From CAYQLT01 sp964418425 (GTDB taxonomy: Bacteria; Bacillota; Limnochordia; Limnochordales; Geochordaceae), in the NCBI GenBank assembly GCA_964418425.1, contig CAYQLT010000010.1, forward strand, positions 12,071 through 76,070: a stretch of DNA of 64,000 bases, written 5' to 3'. The first letter of the stretch is position 1. Every line of letters begins with the position of its first letter. The notes beneath the pieces are model-generated. The model saw only the letters and a list, made by a program, of their open reading frames with translations. It ran no database searches and was not told the origin of the DNA. The translations under genes were made by a program, and so were the position numbers. Shown piece by piece: positions 7,779-15,566 of the stretch.

Positions 7779-8901
7779 AGGGGTGGTGGCTGCGGCCACC
7801 TCGATTTCGTTTCTTGACGTGGAGCAGGAACAGATCGTGGTACGGGGCTACGACCTCATCGAGCTGGCCCGCACGTTGAGCTACCCCGAGGTGGCCTACC
7901 TGGTGATCTTCGGCCGGCTTCCCGGCCGGGCCGAGCTGGACGCCTTCAGCGGCCAGCTGCGGGAGCAGGCGACGTTGCCGGAGGCGGTGTACCGGCTGCT
8001 GGAGCTTTTGCCGCCCACCGCCGAGATCATGGACGCGCAGCGAACCGTCATCTCCTTCCTGGGAACCCTGGAGCAGCCCGAGGAGCTGCATGACACCTCT
8101 CAGGAAGCCAACTTGCGCCGGGGCGTGCGGCTGTTGGCTCGGCTGCCCACCATCACGGCCAGCGCCTACCGGGTGCTCCGGGGCCTGCCGGTGGTCTATC
8201 CGGCTTCGGATTTGGGCTTTGCGGAAAACTTCCTCTACATGATCACTGGCCAGCGGCCGGATCCCGAGGCGGCCCGGGTGTTCGACATCACCTTGAGCTG
8301 TTACGTGGAGCACGAGATGCCCAACTCCACGTTCGCCGCCCGGGTGATCGCGTCGACCCTGTCGGATCTGTACGGCGCACTGGCGGGCGCGGCGGCATCC
8401 CTCAAGGGGCCGCTGCACGGCGGGGCCAACGAGGCGGTTGCCAGGATGCTCTTGGACATCCTGCAGCATGGCGGCGCCTCGGCGGCGGAGGCTTACGTGA
8501 TGGACAGGCTGGCCCGCCGGGAACGGATCATGGGGTTCGGGCATCGGGTCTACATGAAGCGCTACGATCCCAGGGCCCTGCTGCTCAGGGAATACATCCC
8601 CCCTCTGGCCGCGCGGCGCCCGGAAGGGGAGGAGCTGGCACAGATCTACCGCATCGTCGAAGATGTGATGCGGCGGGAGAAAGGCCTCTTTCCCAACGCC
8701 GACTACCCCGTGGGGCTCATCTACTACCTGCTGGGGATCCCTGTGGATCTGTACACGCCCATCTTCTTCGCCTCCCGGGTTGCCGGGCTGGTGGCCCACG
8801 TCGCCGAGCAGCACGCCAACAACCGGCTGTTTCGGCCACGGGTGCTCTACCAGGGGCCGAGAGGCCTTCGCCCGTCCCTGCTCGCAGCCAACGGCTCCTG
8901 A
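7747..8901 (+). CDS. prpC: 2-methylcitrate/citrate synthase
   Basis: The protein has 384 residues. Citrate synthase landmarks are present: LKGPLHGGANEAV with one catalytic His, IMGFGHRVYMKRYDPRA with the second, and FPNADYPVGLIYYLLGIP near the C-terminus with the expected Asp position. It condenses propionyl-CoA (or acetyl-CoA) with oxaloacetate. The place in a prpD-prpB-prpC operon favours methylcitrate synthase. GTG 7747 was chosen because a GGGGGGG tract lies just upstream; TTG 7732 is an in-frame alternative. It overlaps prpB, which suggests translational coupling. Confidence 0.9.
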   Translation: MAEGAYSPGLEGVVAAATSISFLDVEQEQIVVRGYDLIELARTLSYPEVAYLVIFGRLPGRAELDAFSGQLREQATLPEAVYRLLELLPPTAEIMDAQRTVISFLGTLEQPEELHDTSQEANLRRGVRLLARLPTITASAYRVLRGLPVVYPASDLGFAENFLYMITGQRPDPEAARVFDITLSCYVEHEMPNSTFAARVIASTLSDLYGALAGAAASLKGPLHGGANEAVARMLLDILQHGGASAAEAYVMDRLARRERIMGFGHRVYMKRYDPRALLLREYIPPLAARRPEGEELAQIYRIVEDVMRREKGLFPNADYPVGLIYYLLGIPVDLYTPIFFASRVAGLVAHVAEQHANNRLFRPRVLYQGPRGLRPSLLAANGS

Positions 8902-9002
8902 CGCCTCTGCGGGGCGGCCGCTCGGCCCCCAGGGGGGAAGGAAGGGCCGCGGTGTCGGTCGGGACGGGCGCCGGGGCGAATTTCCTGGATTGGGAAGCCT
9001 AA

Positions 9003-9030
9003 CCAGGAATCCTTCGCATTCCCGTCGAAC
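9003..9030 (+). promoter_or_regulatory. SigH-like promoter motif
   Basis: CCAGGAATC, a 12-base spacer and GTCGAAC fit the B. subtilis SigH pattern (RnAGGAwww, 11-12 bases, RnnGAAt) except for one C in place of the final T. It lies about 130 bases before the next gene. It is a pattern match only; the sigma factor of this organism is not known. Confidence 0.35.
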
Positions 9031-9161
9031 CCAATGGATCGTTTCCGGGGCACCGCCGGGCGGGTCCTCGCGTGCGGCCCATGCGCCGTAGCGGCTCGTG
9101 CGGCGGGTGGGAGGGTTCGACGGGAAGTCCCGCTGGTGACGCAACCGCATGCGAAGGAGGT

Positions 9162-9911
9162 ATGCAGGAGTTGGCCGACCTGGTGCGCTTCGACGAGCAG
9201 CGACGCAAAAGGAGCCGCCGCCGACAGATTCTCAAGCAGGTTGAGACGACACTGGGGCGCTTTGAGAGTGGGATGGCCAGCGGCCGCCCCGAGTTCGCCG
9301 CGGCAGCACTGGTGACCGTGGGCCGCCAGCTGGTACGGCTTCTGGAGGCGTTCGACGAACTGAGCGGAGCCGCAGGCCCCCTGCCCGCTGACGCCGATGC
9401 GCAGCACCCGGCGGGCGCCCTCGAGCAGGCCGCGGAAGCCCGGGCCGCCTACGAGGCCAACTCCACGGTCCAAAGCGAGCCCCGCCCGAGTCGCCAGCGG
9501 GCGCAGGCTGCGGAGGCAGCCGGGACGCCGACCGAGCAAGGGCGGCCTCAGCTTCGGGTTTTGTACGGGCGTGGCGGTGCGGAGCACGCCCCCCGGGAGA
9601 TGTCCCCTTCCCAGTTCTGGGAGATGATCGCCGTTGCCCTGGAGGAGATCGTGGACACGCTGGAGAGCTTCACGGCTCACCTGGCGCTTTTGCTGAGCCG
9701 TCGCGCATCGGCAGGGCTGCAGGGCGCCTCGGGCCCGGCGGCAGGCAGCAAAAGCGTGTCCCGTCGCGCTTCGGGCCAGGGGCGTCCCAAAGGGCACCGA
9801 GATGACAGGGCCGGCCGGGCGGGGCAGGTGGGCCAGCGCCCGCCGAACGGGGACTCGTCTCTCCCCAACAAGGGCGATGGCCCGCCGCGGCGACGGGATG
9901 AGCCCCGCTGA
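9162..9911 (+). CDS. Uncharacterised protein with basic N-terminus and disordered tail
   Basis: I do not recognise this protein (about 249 residues). The first 30 residues are highly basic (DEQRRKRSRRRQILKQ), then a helical segment of about 45 residues follows (TTLGRFESGMASGRPEFAAA). A second helical stretch around residues 150-180 (SPSQFWEMIAVALEEIVDTL) precedes a Gly/Arg/Pro-rich tail that is probably unfolded. No membrane segment or signal is seen. ATG 9162 is only one base after AAGGAGG; TTG 9171 has better spacing and may be the true start. A SigH-like motif upstream hints at stationary-phase or sporulation control. It ends 105 bases before the HtrA gene. Confidence 0.6.
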   Translation: MQELADLVRFDEQRRKRSRRRQILKQVETTLGRFESGMASGRPEFAAAALVTVGRQLVRLLEAFDELSGAAGPLPADADAQHPAGALEQAAEARAAYEANSTVQSEPRPSRQRAQAAEAAGTPTEQGRPQLRVLYGRGGAEHAPREMSPSQFWEMIAVALEEIVDTLESFTAHLALLLSRRASAGLQGASGPAAGSKSVSRRASGQGRPKGHRDDRAGRAGQVGQRPPNGDSSLPNKGDGPPRRRDEPR

Positions 9912-10016
9912 CGAGCAGTACGGACCGGGCGGCGGCGCGGCTGCCTGCGCAAGGCTTCGGCGGCTGGCTCCGCCATGCCCGGGGCCCGGTTGGGAGCGTG
10001 AGGGGGGTACGCCGGG

Positions 10017-11222
10017 ATGGCTTGCAGGAGGATCGCGCCGGCGATGGCGGCCGGCGTCGTCATCGCCCTGGCATCCGCGCTGGCGGGACCTGTGGCCCCG
10101 AGGGTGCTTGGAGCCGGTGAGCCGCCCGGGGCGCCTGCCCCGGTGGCTGCGAGCGCTGCGGCTCCGGGTGCTGCAGCAGGAGCATCGCCGGTCGAGGCGG
10201 GCGGGAGCGAGCTGGATCCCTGGGAGCGTCAGCTGGCGGAGGTCTACCGGCGGGTTTCCCCGGGGGTTGTGAGCGTGGAGGCCGGTCGGGGGGTCGCCTC
10301 GGGGTTCGTGGTGGACGCCGAAGGGCACATCGTCACCAATTACCACGTGGTTGGCGGGGCGACGCGGGTGGAGGTGGTGTTCGCGGGCGGGGCCAGGGCT
10401 GAAGGACGGGTGATCGGGACCGACCCGGACAGCGACCTTGCGCTGCTGCGGGTGGACGGGGTGCCTTCCGGCGTGCAGCCGCTGGAGCTGGGGGACTCCC
10501 TGAAACTGGTGGTCGGCCAGCGGGCCATCGCGGTGGGCAATCCCTTCCGGCTCAGCGGCACCATGACGGTCGGGATCATCTCGGGGCTGCACCGGCTGAT
10601 CCCCTCCATGGCCCGGCCGTTCAACATCCCCGACGCCATCCAGACGGATGCGGTGATCAACCCGGGCAACTCGGGTGGGCCGCTGGTGGATTCGCGGGGA
10701 CGGGTCATCGGCGTCGCCACCGCCATCATCGCCGAAGAAGGCCGGTTCAGCGGCATCGGGTTCGCCGTCCCGGTGCACCTGCTCAAGCGGGTGCTTCCCT
10801 ACCTGCGGCGGGGACAGGCGTTCCCGTGGCCGTGGCTTGGGATCTCCGGACGAACCCTGACGTCCCGCATGGCTGCGGCCAACGGCCTTCCGGTGCAGCA
10901 GGGGGCCTACGTTCAGGAGGTCATTCCCAACGGCCCGGCGGCCCGCGCCGGCCTTCAGGGAAGCCGGGAGACGACCGAACTGGACGGTGAGCCGGTGCCT
11001 GTAGGGGGCGATCTCATCGTGGCCATCGACGGGCAGCCGGTGGTGACGTTCGACGACATCCTCGCCTACCTGGCCCGTTACGGCTCCGTGGGCCAGACGG
11101 TACGGCTGAAGGTGATGCGCGGCCAGCAAACCCTGGAGATCCCCGTGACCCTGGAGCCCCGGCCCGGTGCGACGTTGGGAGGTGCCGCCGGGCCGCCGGC
11201 GGAGGGCGGGGATCGTCCCTGA
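10017..11222 (+). CDS. HtrA/DegP-type serine protease with PDZ domain
   Basis: This 401-residue protein starts with a signal sequence or anchor (residues 5-33), then an Ala/Pro linker, a trypsin-like domain and one PDZ domain. The catalytic triad is visible as H110 (TNYHVV), D140 (SDLALL) and S219 (PGNSGGPL). The PDZ part covers about residues 280-385 and includes VQEVIPNGPAARAGLQG and GDLIVAIDGQPV. Such proteases degrade or refold damaged proteins outside the cytoplasmic membrane. The PDZ repeat PVVTFDDILAYLARYGSVGQ shows normal family spacing. The stop overlaps the probable start region of the HD-GYP gene, so the two may be co-transcribed. Confidence 0.92.
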   Translation: MACRRIAPAMAAGVVIALASALAGPVAPRVLGAGEPPGAPAPVAASAAAPGAAAGASPVEAGGSELDPWERQLAEVYRRVSPGVVSVEAGRGVASGFVVDAEGHIVTNYHVVGGATRVEVVFAGGARAEGRVIGTDPDSDLALLRVDGVPSGVQPLELGDSLKLVVGQRAIAVGNPFRLSGTMTVGIISGLHRLIPSMARPFNIPDAIQTDAVINPGNSGGPLVDSRGRVIGVATAIIAEEGRFSGIGFAVPVHLLKRVLPYLRRGQAFPWPWLGISGRTLTSRMAAANGLPVQQGAYVQEVIPNGPAARAGLQGSRETTELDGEPVPVGGDLIVAIDGQPVVTFDDILAYLARYGSVGQTVRLKVMRGQQTLEIPVTLEPRPGATLGGAAGPPAEGGDRP

Positions 11223-11254
11223 TCCGCCTTCCCGTCAGCCGCCTTCGGCCGGGC

Positions 11255-12304
11255 ATGATCCTGGCCATGCCCCTGCACGGGCCGGACGGCCGTGTCTTGT
11301 TGGGCGCGGGGGTGGTGCTCAAGCCTTCGTACATCGAGCGTTTGATCCGGCTGGGCTTCACGGGCGCATACATCAAGGACGGCGTGGCCGATGATGTGCC
11401 GGCCGACACGCCCATCACCGAGCAGACCCGTATGGCGGCTGTGGCGGCGGTGCGCCAGGCATTCACCGAGCTGGCCCGCGACGAGGCCCCGCTGCGGGCG
11501 GATCGCCTGCGCGAAGCGGTGGACAACATCTTGGACGAGCTGTTACGCCGCCCTTCCGTGACGGTGGGGCTGTCCGAGATCCGTTCCGCAGATGACTACA
11601 CCTTCGCGCACAGCGTGGACGTGGCCGTGATGGCCATCGTGTGCGGGATGGCCATGGGGCTGCCGAGGCCCAAGCTGTCCGAGCTGGGCATGGCCGCCCT
11701 TCTCCACGACATCGGCAAGGTGCGCATCGACAGGGCCATCCTGACCAAGCCGGCGCCCCTCTCGGAGCGGGAAACCGAGAACATGAAGCTGCACACCGTT
11801 TTCGGGTTCGAGATGCTGAGGGGCCGTGTGGATATCAGCGCGGTGGTGGCCGGCGTGGCGTACCAGCACCACGAGCGAAACGACGGCTCCGGCTATCCTC
11901 GGGGCCTGCGGGAGCCGCAGATCCACCCGTTCGCCCAGGTGGTAGCCGTGGTGGACGTCTTCGATGCGATGACCTCGGATAGGGTCTACCGGCGGGGCAT
12001 TCCCATCCATCAGGCGGCGCAGTTCCTGGAGCGGGCCAAAGGGAAGCTCTTCAACACCATGGCCGTGGAGCGGTTCCTCTCCAGGGTCAGCCTGTATCCC
12101 ACGGGATCCGCGGTGCGGCTCAACACGGGTGAGGTGGCGGTGGTGGTGCGGCAAAACACGGGGCACCGGAGTCGCCCTGTGGTGCGGGTGGTGGCGAGCG
12201 GCTCCGGAAAACCCCTCAAGCGTCCCATCGAGGTGGATCTGGTGATGGACACCGACCGGGCCATCGTGGGATTGGCCCGCTGGGAGCCGCCGGTCGAGCC
12301 GTGA
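11255..12304 (+). CDS. HD-GYP domain cyclic-di-GMP phosphodiesterase
   Basis: The protein has about 349 residues. Its HD-GYP domain contains ALLHDIGKVRID (HD metal ligands), HHERNDGSGYPRGL (the GYP motif within GSGYP) and VVDVFDAMTSDRVYR. These are the complete signatures of an active phosphodiesterase that hydrolyses cyclic di-GMP. The N-terminal part (about 90 residues) is the DUF3391-like segment often found in front. Similar proteins start with a sequence like RLPVSRLRPGM, which here is encoded from the CTG at 11219 and overlaps the htrA stop. No ATG, GTG or TTG is available there, so the start is either the rare CTG or the ATG given. The stop overlaps the next gene by 4 bases. Confidence 0.9.
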   Translation: MILAMPLHGPDGRVLLGAGVVLKPSYIERLIRLGFTGAYIKDGVADDVPADTPITEQTRMAAVAAVRQAFTELARDEAPLRADRLREAVDNILDELLRRPSVTVGLSEIRSADDYTFAHSVDVAVMAIVCGMAMGLPRPKLSELGMAALLHDIGKVRIDRAILTKPAPLSERETENMKLHTVFGFEMLRGRVDISAVVAGVAYQHHERNDGSGYPRGLREPQIHPFAQVVAVVDVFDAMTSDRVYRRGIPIHQAAQFLERAKGKLFNTMAVERFLSRVSLYPTGSAVRLNTGEVAVVVRQNTGHRSRPVVRVVASGSGKPLKRPIEVDLVMDTDRAIVGLARWEPPVEP

Positions 12305-12909
12305 ACGGCCCTTCGCCCGGCTGGCCCGGGTCGGTGGAGCGGGTGGCCCAGGCCCTGCGGGTAGCCGGCCTGCCGACGGAGATCCGGCTCTTCGAGCAGC
12401 CAACCCGCACGGCCGAGCAGGCCGCCCGGGCCGTGGGCTGTGATGTGAGCCAGATCGTCAAAAGCCTGGTCTTCATGGTGGGCGAGCGCCCGGTGCTGGT
12501 GCTGTGTTCGGGGGCAAACCGGGTGGATACGGCCCGGCTTGCGGCGTTGTGCGGGGGGCCAGTGCGGCGGGCGACGGCCGATGAGGCGCGCCGGGCGACA
12601 GGCTTCGCCATAGGGGGGATTCCCCCGCTCGGCCATGATCACCCGCTTGAGACCCTCATCGACGAGGAATTGCTGGCTCATCCGGTCGTTTGGGCGGCTG
12701 CCGGCTCCCCCAACGCCGTCTTTCCCGTGGCACCCGCCCGACTGGCGGAGGCCACCCGGGCCACCGTCGCCCGGCTGGCCGAGCCGCCGCGGGAACCTGC
12801 CGGCCAGCGACCGGGCCATCCGCCACGCACTGCGGAGCACGAGCCCAGCCATGAGTCCAGGTGTCGAGCGGAGGTGGAGCCGGATGCCGCTGATGGGGGT
12901 GGAGTTTAG
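12301..12909 (+). CDS. YbaK/ProX-type aminoacyl-tRNA deacylase
   Basis: This 202-residue protein contains a YbaK/aa-tRNA editing domain over residues 15-160: AVGCDVSQIVKSLVFM near residue 45, then FAIGGIPPLGH and a VWAAAGSPNAVFPVAP motif, all characteristic of ProX/YbaK proteins that hydrolyse misacylated tRNA such as Ala- or Cys-tRNA(Pro). The final 40 residues are Pro/Arg-rich and not family-like. GTG 12301 overlaps the TGA of the HD-GYP gene in the GTGA form typical of coupled translation. The tail overlaps the truncated gene at 12884. Confidence 0.85.
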   Translation: MNGPSPGWPGSVERVAQALRVAGLPTEIRLFEQPTRTAEQAARAVGCDVSQIVKSLVFMVGERPVLVLCSGANRVDTARLAALCGGPVRRATADEARRATGFAIGGIPPLGHDHPLETLIDEELLAHPVVWAAAGSPNAVFPVAPARLAEATRATVARLAEPPREPAGQRPGHPPRTAEHEPSHESRCRAEVEPDAADGGGV

Positions 12910-13201
12910 GACTCTCTCACCGGGTGTCCAACAACGCCTGCACAGCGTTGTTTCTACCTTTTCCGAGAGTCTTGTCTTCTTTCTCATGACGAATGCACCG
13001 ATCACACGACGCCTTGTTGACAGGATCTACCATGATATGGATGCCTTTCTGGGAGGTTCTGCAACGGACAGGTTGGTCCTGGTTATAGAGTCATCTGGCG
13101 GCGATGCGCACGCAGCATACCAGCTCGGCATGCTCTCTTGCCAGAGCAAGAGGTGGCGCTGGGTCGGCTGGCGGGCTTGTCCCAGCAGCTTTCCGTCATA
13201 G
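12884..13201 (+). pseudogene. Truncated ClpP-like/SDH_sah serine protease fragment
   Basis: The frame begins at ATG 12884 after GGAGGTGGAG and reads about 80 sensible residues. These include VLVIESSGGDAHAAYQLGML, which matches the nucleophile region of SDH_sah and SppA/ClpP-fold proteins, where a Gly-Gly-Asp turn follows the second strand. The rest of that domain is missing. Translation continues for about 20 residues of Trp/Arg-rich sequence that look out of frame and stops at 13201. The full family is about 250-350 residues, so this is a 5' remnant. The DNA here is clearly less GC-rich than its neighbours, which suggests transfer. The remnant may be a deletion or a mis-joined contig end. 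Confidence 0.6.
12930..12952. repeat. Perfect inverted repeat near operon end
   Basis: AACAACGC (12930-12937) and GCGTTGTT (12945-12952) are perfectly complementary with a 7-base loop, and TCTACCTTTT follows. It lies just beyond the stop of the YbaK gene, so it may serve as a weak rho-independent terminator for the htrA-hdgyp-ybaK unit, even though it lies inside the truncated reading frame. Confidence 0.4.
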
Positions 13202-13321
13202 GGACGCTTCTGCCCGAGGACCTCACTCAGAGGAAGGACATTCCAGGAGAGGCGGAACGTTTGGTCGCTGCCGCGGCCGAGGAGGATGTGGTACCTTCTG
13301 GGCAGGAGGAGGCGAGGGGAA

Positions 13322-13510
13322 ATGGTGAGCCGACCCAGCCGCCCGCCAATCCGGGCCCTGACGCGGAGCCTGTACCGGCACAACGACCCCGGCGTCAGCC
13401 GACACGTGCTCCCCATCGACCTCCAGAAGCTTCGCCTGACCTCGCGACTGATGGTTGATGGAGTGAAGCGGCAGCTCCTTGGACGCTTAGACCGGACTGA
13501 AGACTACTGA
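13322..13510 (+). CDS. Small unknown protein, 62 residues
   Basis: ATG 13322 follows AGGAGGAGGCGAGGGGAA, a very good ribosome site. The product is basic (MVSRPSRPPIRALTRSLYRH...) and its second half (SRHVLPIDLQKLRLTSRLMV) looks like a normal folded helix segment. It ends 7 bases before a 100-N gap. The upstream 180 bases hold another open, normal-looking frame (about 13138-13320, containing ALGRLAGLSQQLSVIGTLL) without a clear start, which may be the end of a gene cut by the same event that truncated the protease. I recognise neither. Confidence 0.42.
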   Translation: MVSRPSRPPIRALTRSLYRHNDPGVSRHVLPIDLQKLRLTSRLMVDGVKRQLLGRLDRTEDY

Positions 13511-13517
13511 TATCCCG

Positions 13518-13617
13518 NNNNNNNNNNNNNNNNNNNNNNNNNNNNNNNNNNNNNNNNNNNNNNNNNNNNNNNNNNNNNNNNNNNNNNNNNNNNNNNNNNN
13601 NNNNNNNNNNNNNNNNN
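13518..13617. other. Assembly gap, 100 N, no flanking overlap
   Basis: Unlike the other four gaps, the sequences on the two sides are unrelated, so real DNA of unknown length is missing or the join is a scaffold link. The right side opens inside the 3' part of a pfkB gene. Confidence 0.95.
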
Positions 13618-14536
13618 CCTCCAGGGGAACCCCCCGTACCAGGCCGTGGCTCAGCCCCGCCACCATGCTGTCGCCCGCGCCGACAGGGTCTACCACCTGC
13701 ACCTGCGGGGGTCGGGCCACCCACGCGCCGTCGCGGGTGACCGCGATCGCGCCGGCCGCACCCATGGAGACTACAGCCACCTCCACGCCCCGTGCCACCA
13801 AGCCCCGGGCGGCTTCAAGCACCCAGGAAGCGACCCCCTGCTCCCCCTGCTCGACCCCATCCGGGCCGGGCCGGCGCACCGAATCCCCCTCCCGGCGAGA
13901 CGGCCGCCGCAGCAGGGGCGGTGCGGGGGCCTGAACCAGCTCCGGGCGGGAGCGGACGAGATCCGCCAGCTCGTGCTCGTTAGGCTTGACGAGGTGGGGA
14001 CGGGCGGCCAGACCCTCGGCCAGGGCGGCGCCGCTCGTATCCAGGATGGTGAGGCATCCGGCCCTTGCCGCGTCCTGCAGCACCCTGCGATAGAAGTCGC
14101 GGGGCAGCGCCCGAGGCAGGCTACCGCTGCATACCAGGGCGGACGCCCCGGCTGTCAGGTCGCCCAACAGGCGCTCGATGGCCTCCGCCTGGGTTGCGCC
14201 CAGCCGCAGGTCCCCTTCCTCGTTGACCACCGTCGCCGTCCCGTCCCGGGGATCGACCACGATGGTGCAGGTGCGGGAGAGACCTTCCACCTCCACCAGG
14301 GTGGCCTCGATGCCCTCCTGCTCCAGCCCATCCCGGATGAACCGACCGGACCAACCGGCCACCAGCCCCACCAGGTGAACAGCTTCGCCCAGCGCCCGCA
14401 GGGCCCGGGCCACGTTGACACCCTTGCCCCCGGGAACCACCAGGCTCGTCGAGGTGCGAAACACCCGGCCGGCGCGGAAGTTCTCCACCTCCAGCGTCCG
14501 ATCCACAGCCAGGTTGGGGCCGAAGACCACGATCAC
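13618..14536 (-). CDS. 1-phosphofructokinase/PfkB-family sugar kinase, 3' partial
   Basis: The visible 306 residues have the PfkB fold. VVPGGKGVNVARALRALG near the N-terminus is the substrate and sugar-binding motif of the FruK/LacC branch. VVDPVGAGDSMVAGL near the right end is the ATP/anion-hole motif with the catalytic Asp of GAGD. The last roughly 15-30 residues are lost in the gap. The FruK/LacC branch phosphorylates fructose-1-P or tagatose-6-P type substrates in the cytosol. A long Arg/Pro-rich insert sits at about residues 200-235. The gene starts at GTG 14536, 9 bases after the Fe-S protein stop, so it appears to be co-transcribed with the formate dehydrogenase genes, which is an odd pairing. 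Confidence 0.82.
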
Positions 14537-14545
14537 CGCGTCGCA

Positions 14546-15505
14546 TCACCCGCAGCTGGCCCGCCCGCCGGCGGCGGCTGACCCGTCGGATACGCCGGGG
14601 TCGGTGGCCGGGCGGGCCATCGCCTCACCGGGGCGCACGTACGTCCACCCGAAGCGTCCCTTCACGCACAGGTAGCCCCGGGTGATGGGATCGTCGGCCG
14701 GCGCGCCAACCCGCACGATCCGGCCGTCCTGCAGGTGCAGCTCCAGGTTGCACCCCACCCCGCAAAACGGGCAGACGGTGCGCACCACCCGCTGGCGCCC
14801 CGGATCCCACAGCCCCTGCCTGCGAAGCTCGAACTGGGTGCGCACCACCAGGGCTTCGGTGGGGCAGACGGCCACGCAGTTGCCGCAGAACACGCAGGCG
14901 GAGCCCGGCAACGGCAGGTCAAAGCCCGGATCCACGCGGGCTGCATAGCCTCGCTGGGCCACCGAGATGGCGAAGCTGTTTTGAACCTGTTCGCCGCAGA
15001 CGGCCACGCACCGGTAGCAGAGGATACAGCGGTCCAGATCCCGCACATACAGCTCGTTGTCCAGCCGCGGGCCCCGGATGGACGCAGGCTCCCAGTCCGC
15101 AAGGCCTCTCCAGCGCTCGGGGCAAGACCCCAGGGCCGCCGCCAGGCGGGCCACCTCAGGGCTCAGATCCGTCTTCGCCGAGGACTCCAGAAGCTCCACC
15201 ACCATGCGCCGGCTGGCCAGCACCCGCTCGCTGCGGGTGTGAACCGCCATCCCGGGCTCCGCCAGCCGCTGGCATGCGGGCACCAGCGCCCGTGAACCCT
15301 CCAGCTCCACCACGCAGACACGGCAGGCCCCGATGGGCCGCAGGGTCTCGTGGTAGCAGAGGGTGGGCACCTGTGCGCCCGCGGCCCGAGCCGCCTCAAG
15401 CAGCGTGGCTCCCCGGGCCACCCGGACGCTGCGCCCGTCCACCTGGAGCTGCACCGTGCTGTCCCCATGCGCCGGTTGCCCGTCGCCCTGCGCGGCCTGC
15501 ATCAC
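14546..15505 (-). CDS. Formate dehydrogenase Fe-S protein carrying the Mo-domain I [4Fe-4S] motif
   Basis: This 319-residue protein has three Fe-S modules. A plant-type 2Fe-2S domain lies at residues 17-90 (C50, C61, C64, C78). A bacterial-type double 4Fe-4S unit follows (CILCYRCVAVC and CVFCGNCVAVC with spaced cysteines). Last is the molybdopterin Fe4S4 motif CPFCGVGC...YLCVKGRFGW (C245, C248, C252, C280). In ordinary formate dehydrogenases the last motif begins the catalytic subunit. Here the protein stops about 40 residues later, and the rest of the catalytic subunit is a separate gene at 17665-19650. The His-Cys [4Fe-4S] ligand set usual after the 2Fe-2S domain is absent. GTG 15505 or ATG 15502 starts after GGAGGGG. 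Confidence 0.88.
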   Translation of the reverse strand: MMQAAQGDGQPAHGDSTVQLQVDGRSVRVARGATLLEAARAAGAQVPTLCYHETLRPIGACRVCVVELEGSRALVPACQRLAEPGMAVHTRSERVLASRRMVVELLESSAKTDLSPEVARLAAALGSCPERWRGLADWEPASIRGPRLDNELYVRDLDRCILCYRCVAVCGEQVQNSFAISVAQRGYAARVDPGFDLPLPGSACVFCGNCVAVCPTEALVVRTQFELRRQGLWDPGRQRVVRTVCPFCGVGCNLELHLQDGRIVRVGAPADDPITRGYLCVKGRFGWTYVRPGEAMARPATDPGVSDGSAAAGGRASCG

Positions 15506-15566
15506 CTTTTCCCCGACCCCTCCGTAGCTTGCCTGCGGCGGCGCATCCCCGCCCGGGCCGCAGCCT

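Noticed and set aside
8847..11129. Minus-strand frame opposite htrA
   Set aside because: Low-complexity shadow with no domain; the HtrA triad on the plus strand is intact.
13487..13617. Continuation of the pfkB frame across the N gap into 13487-13517
   Set aside because: The gap has no known sequence and the left side is from a different contig; the kinase is reported only to 13618.
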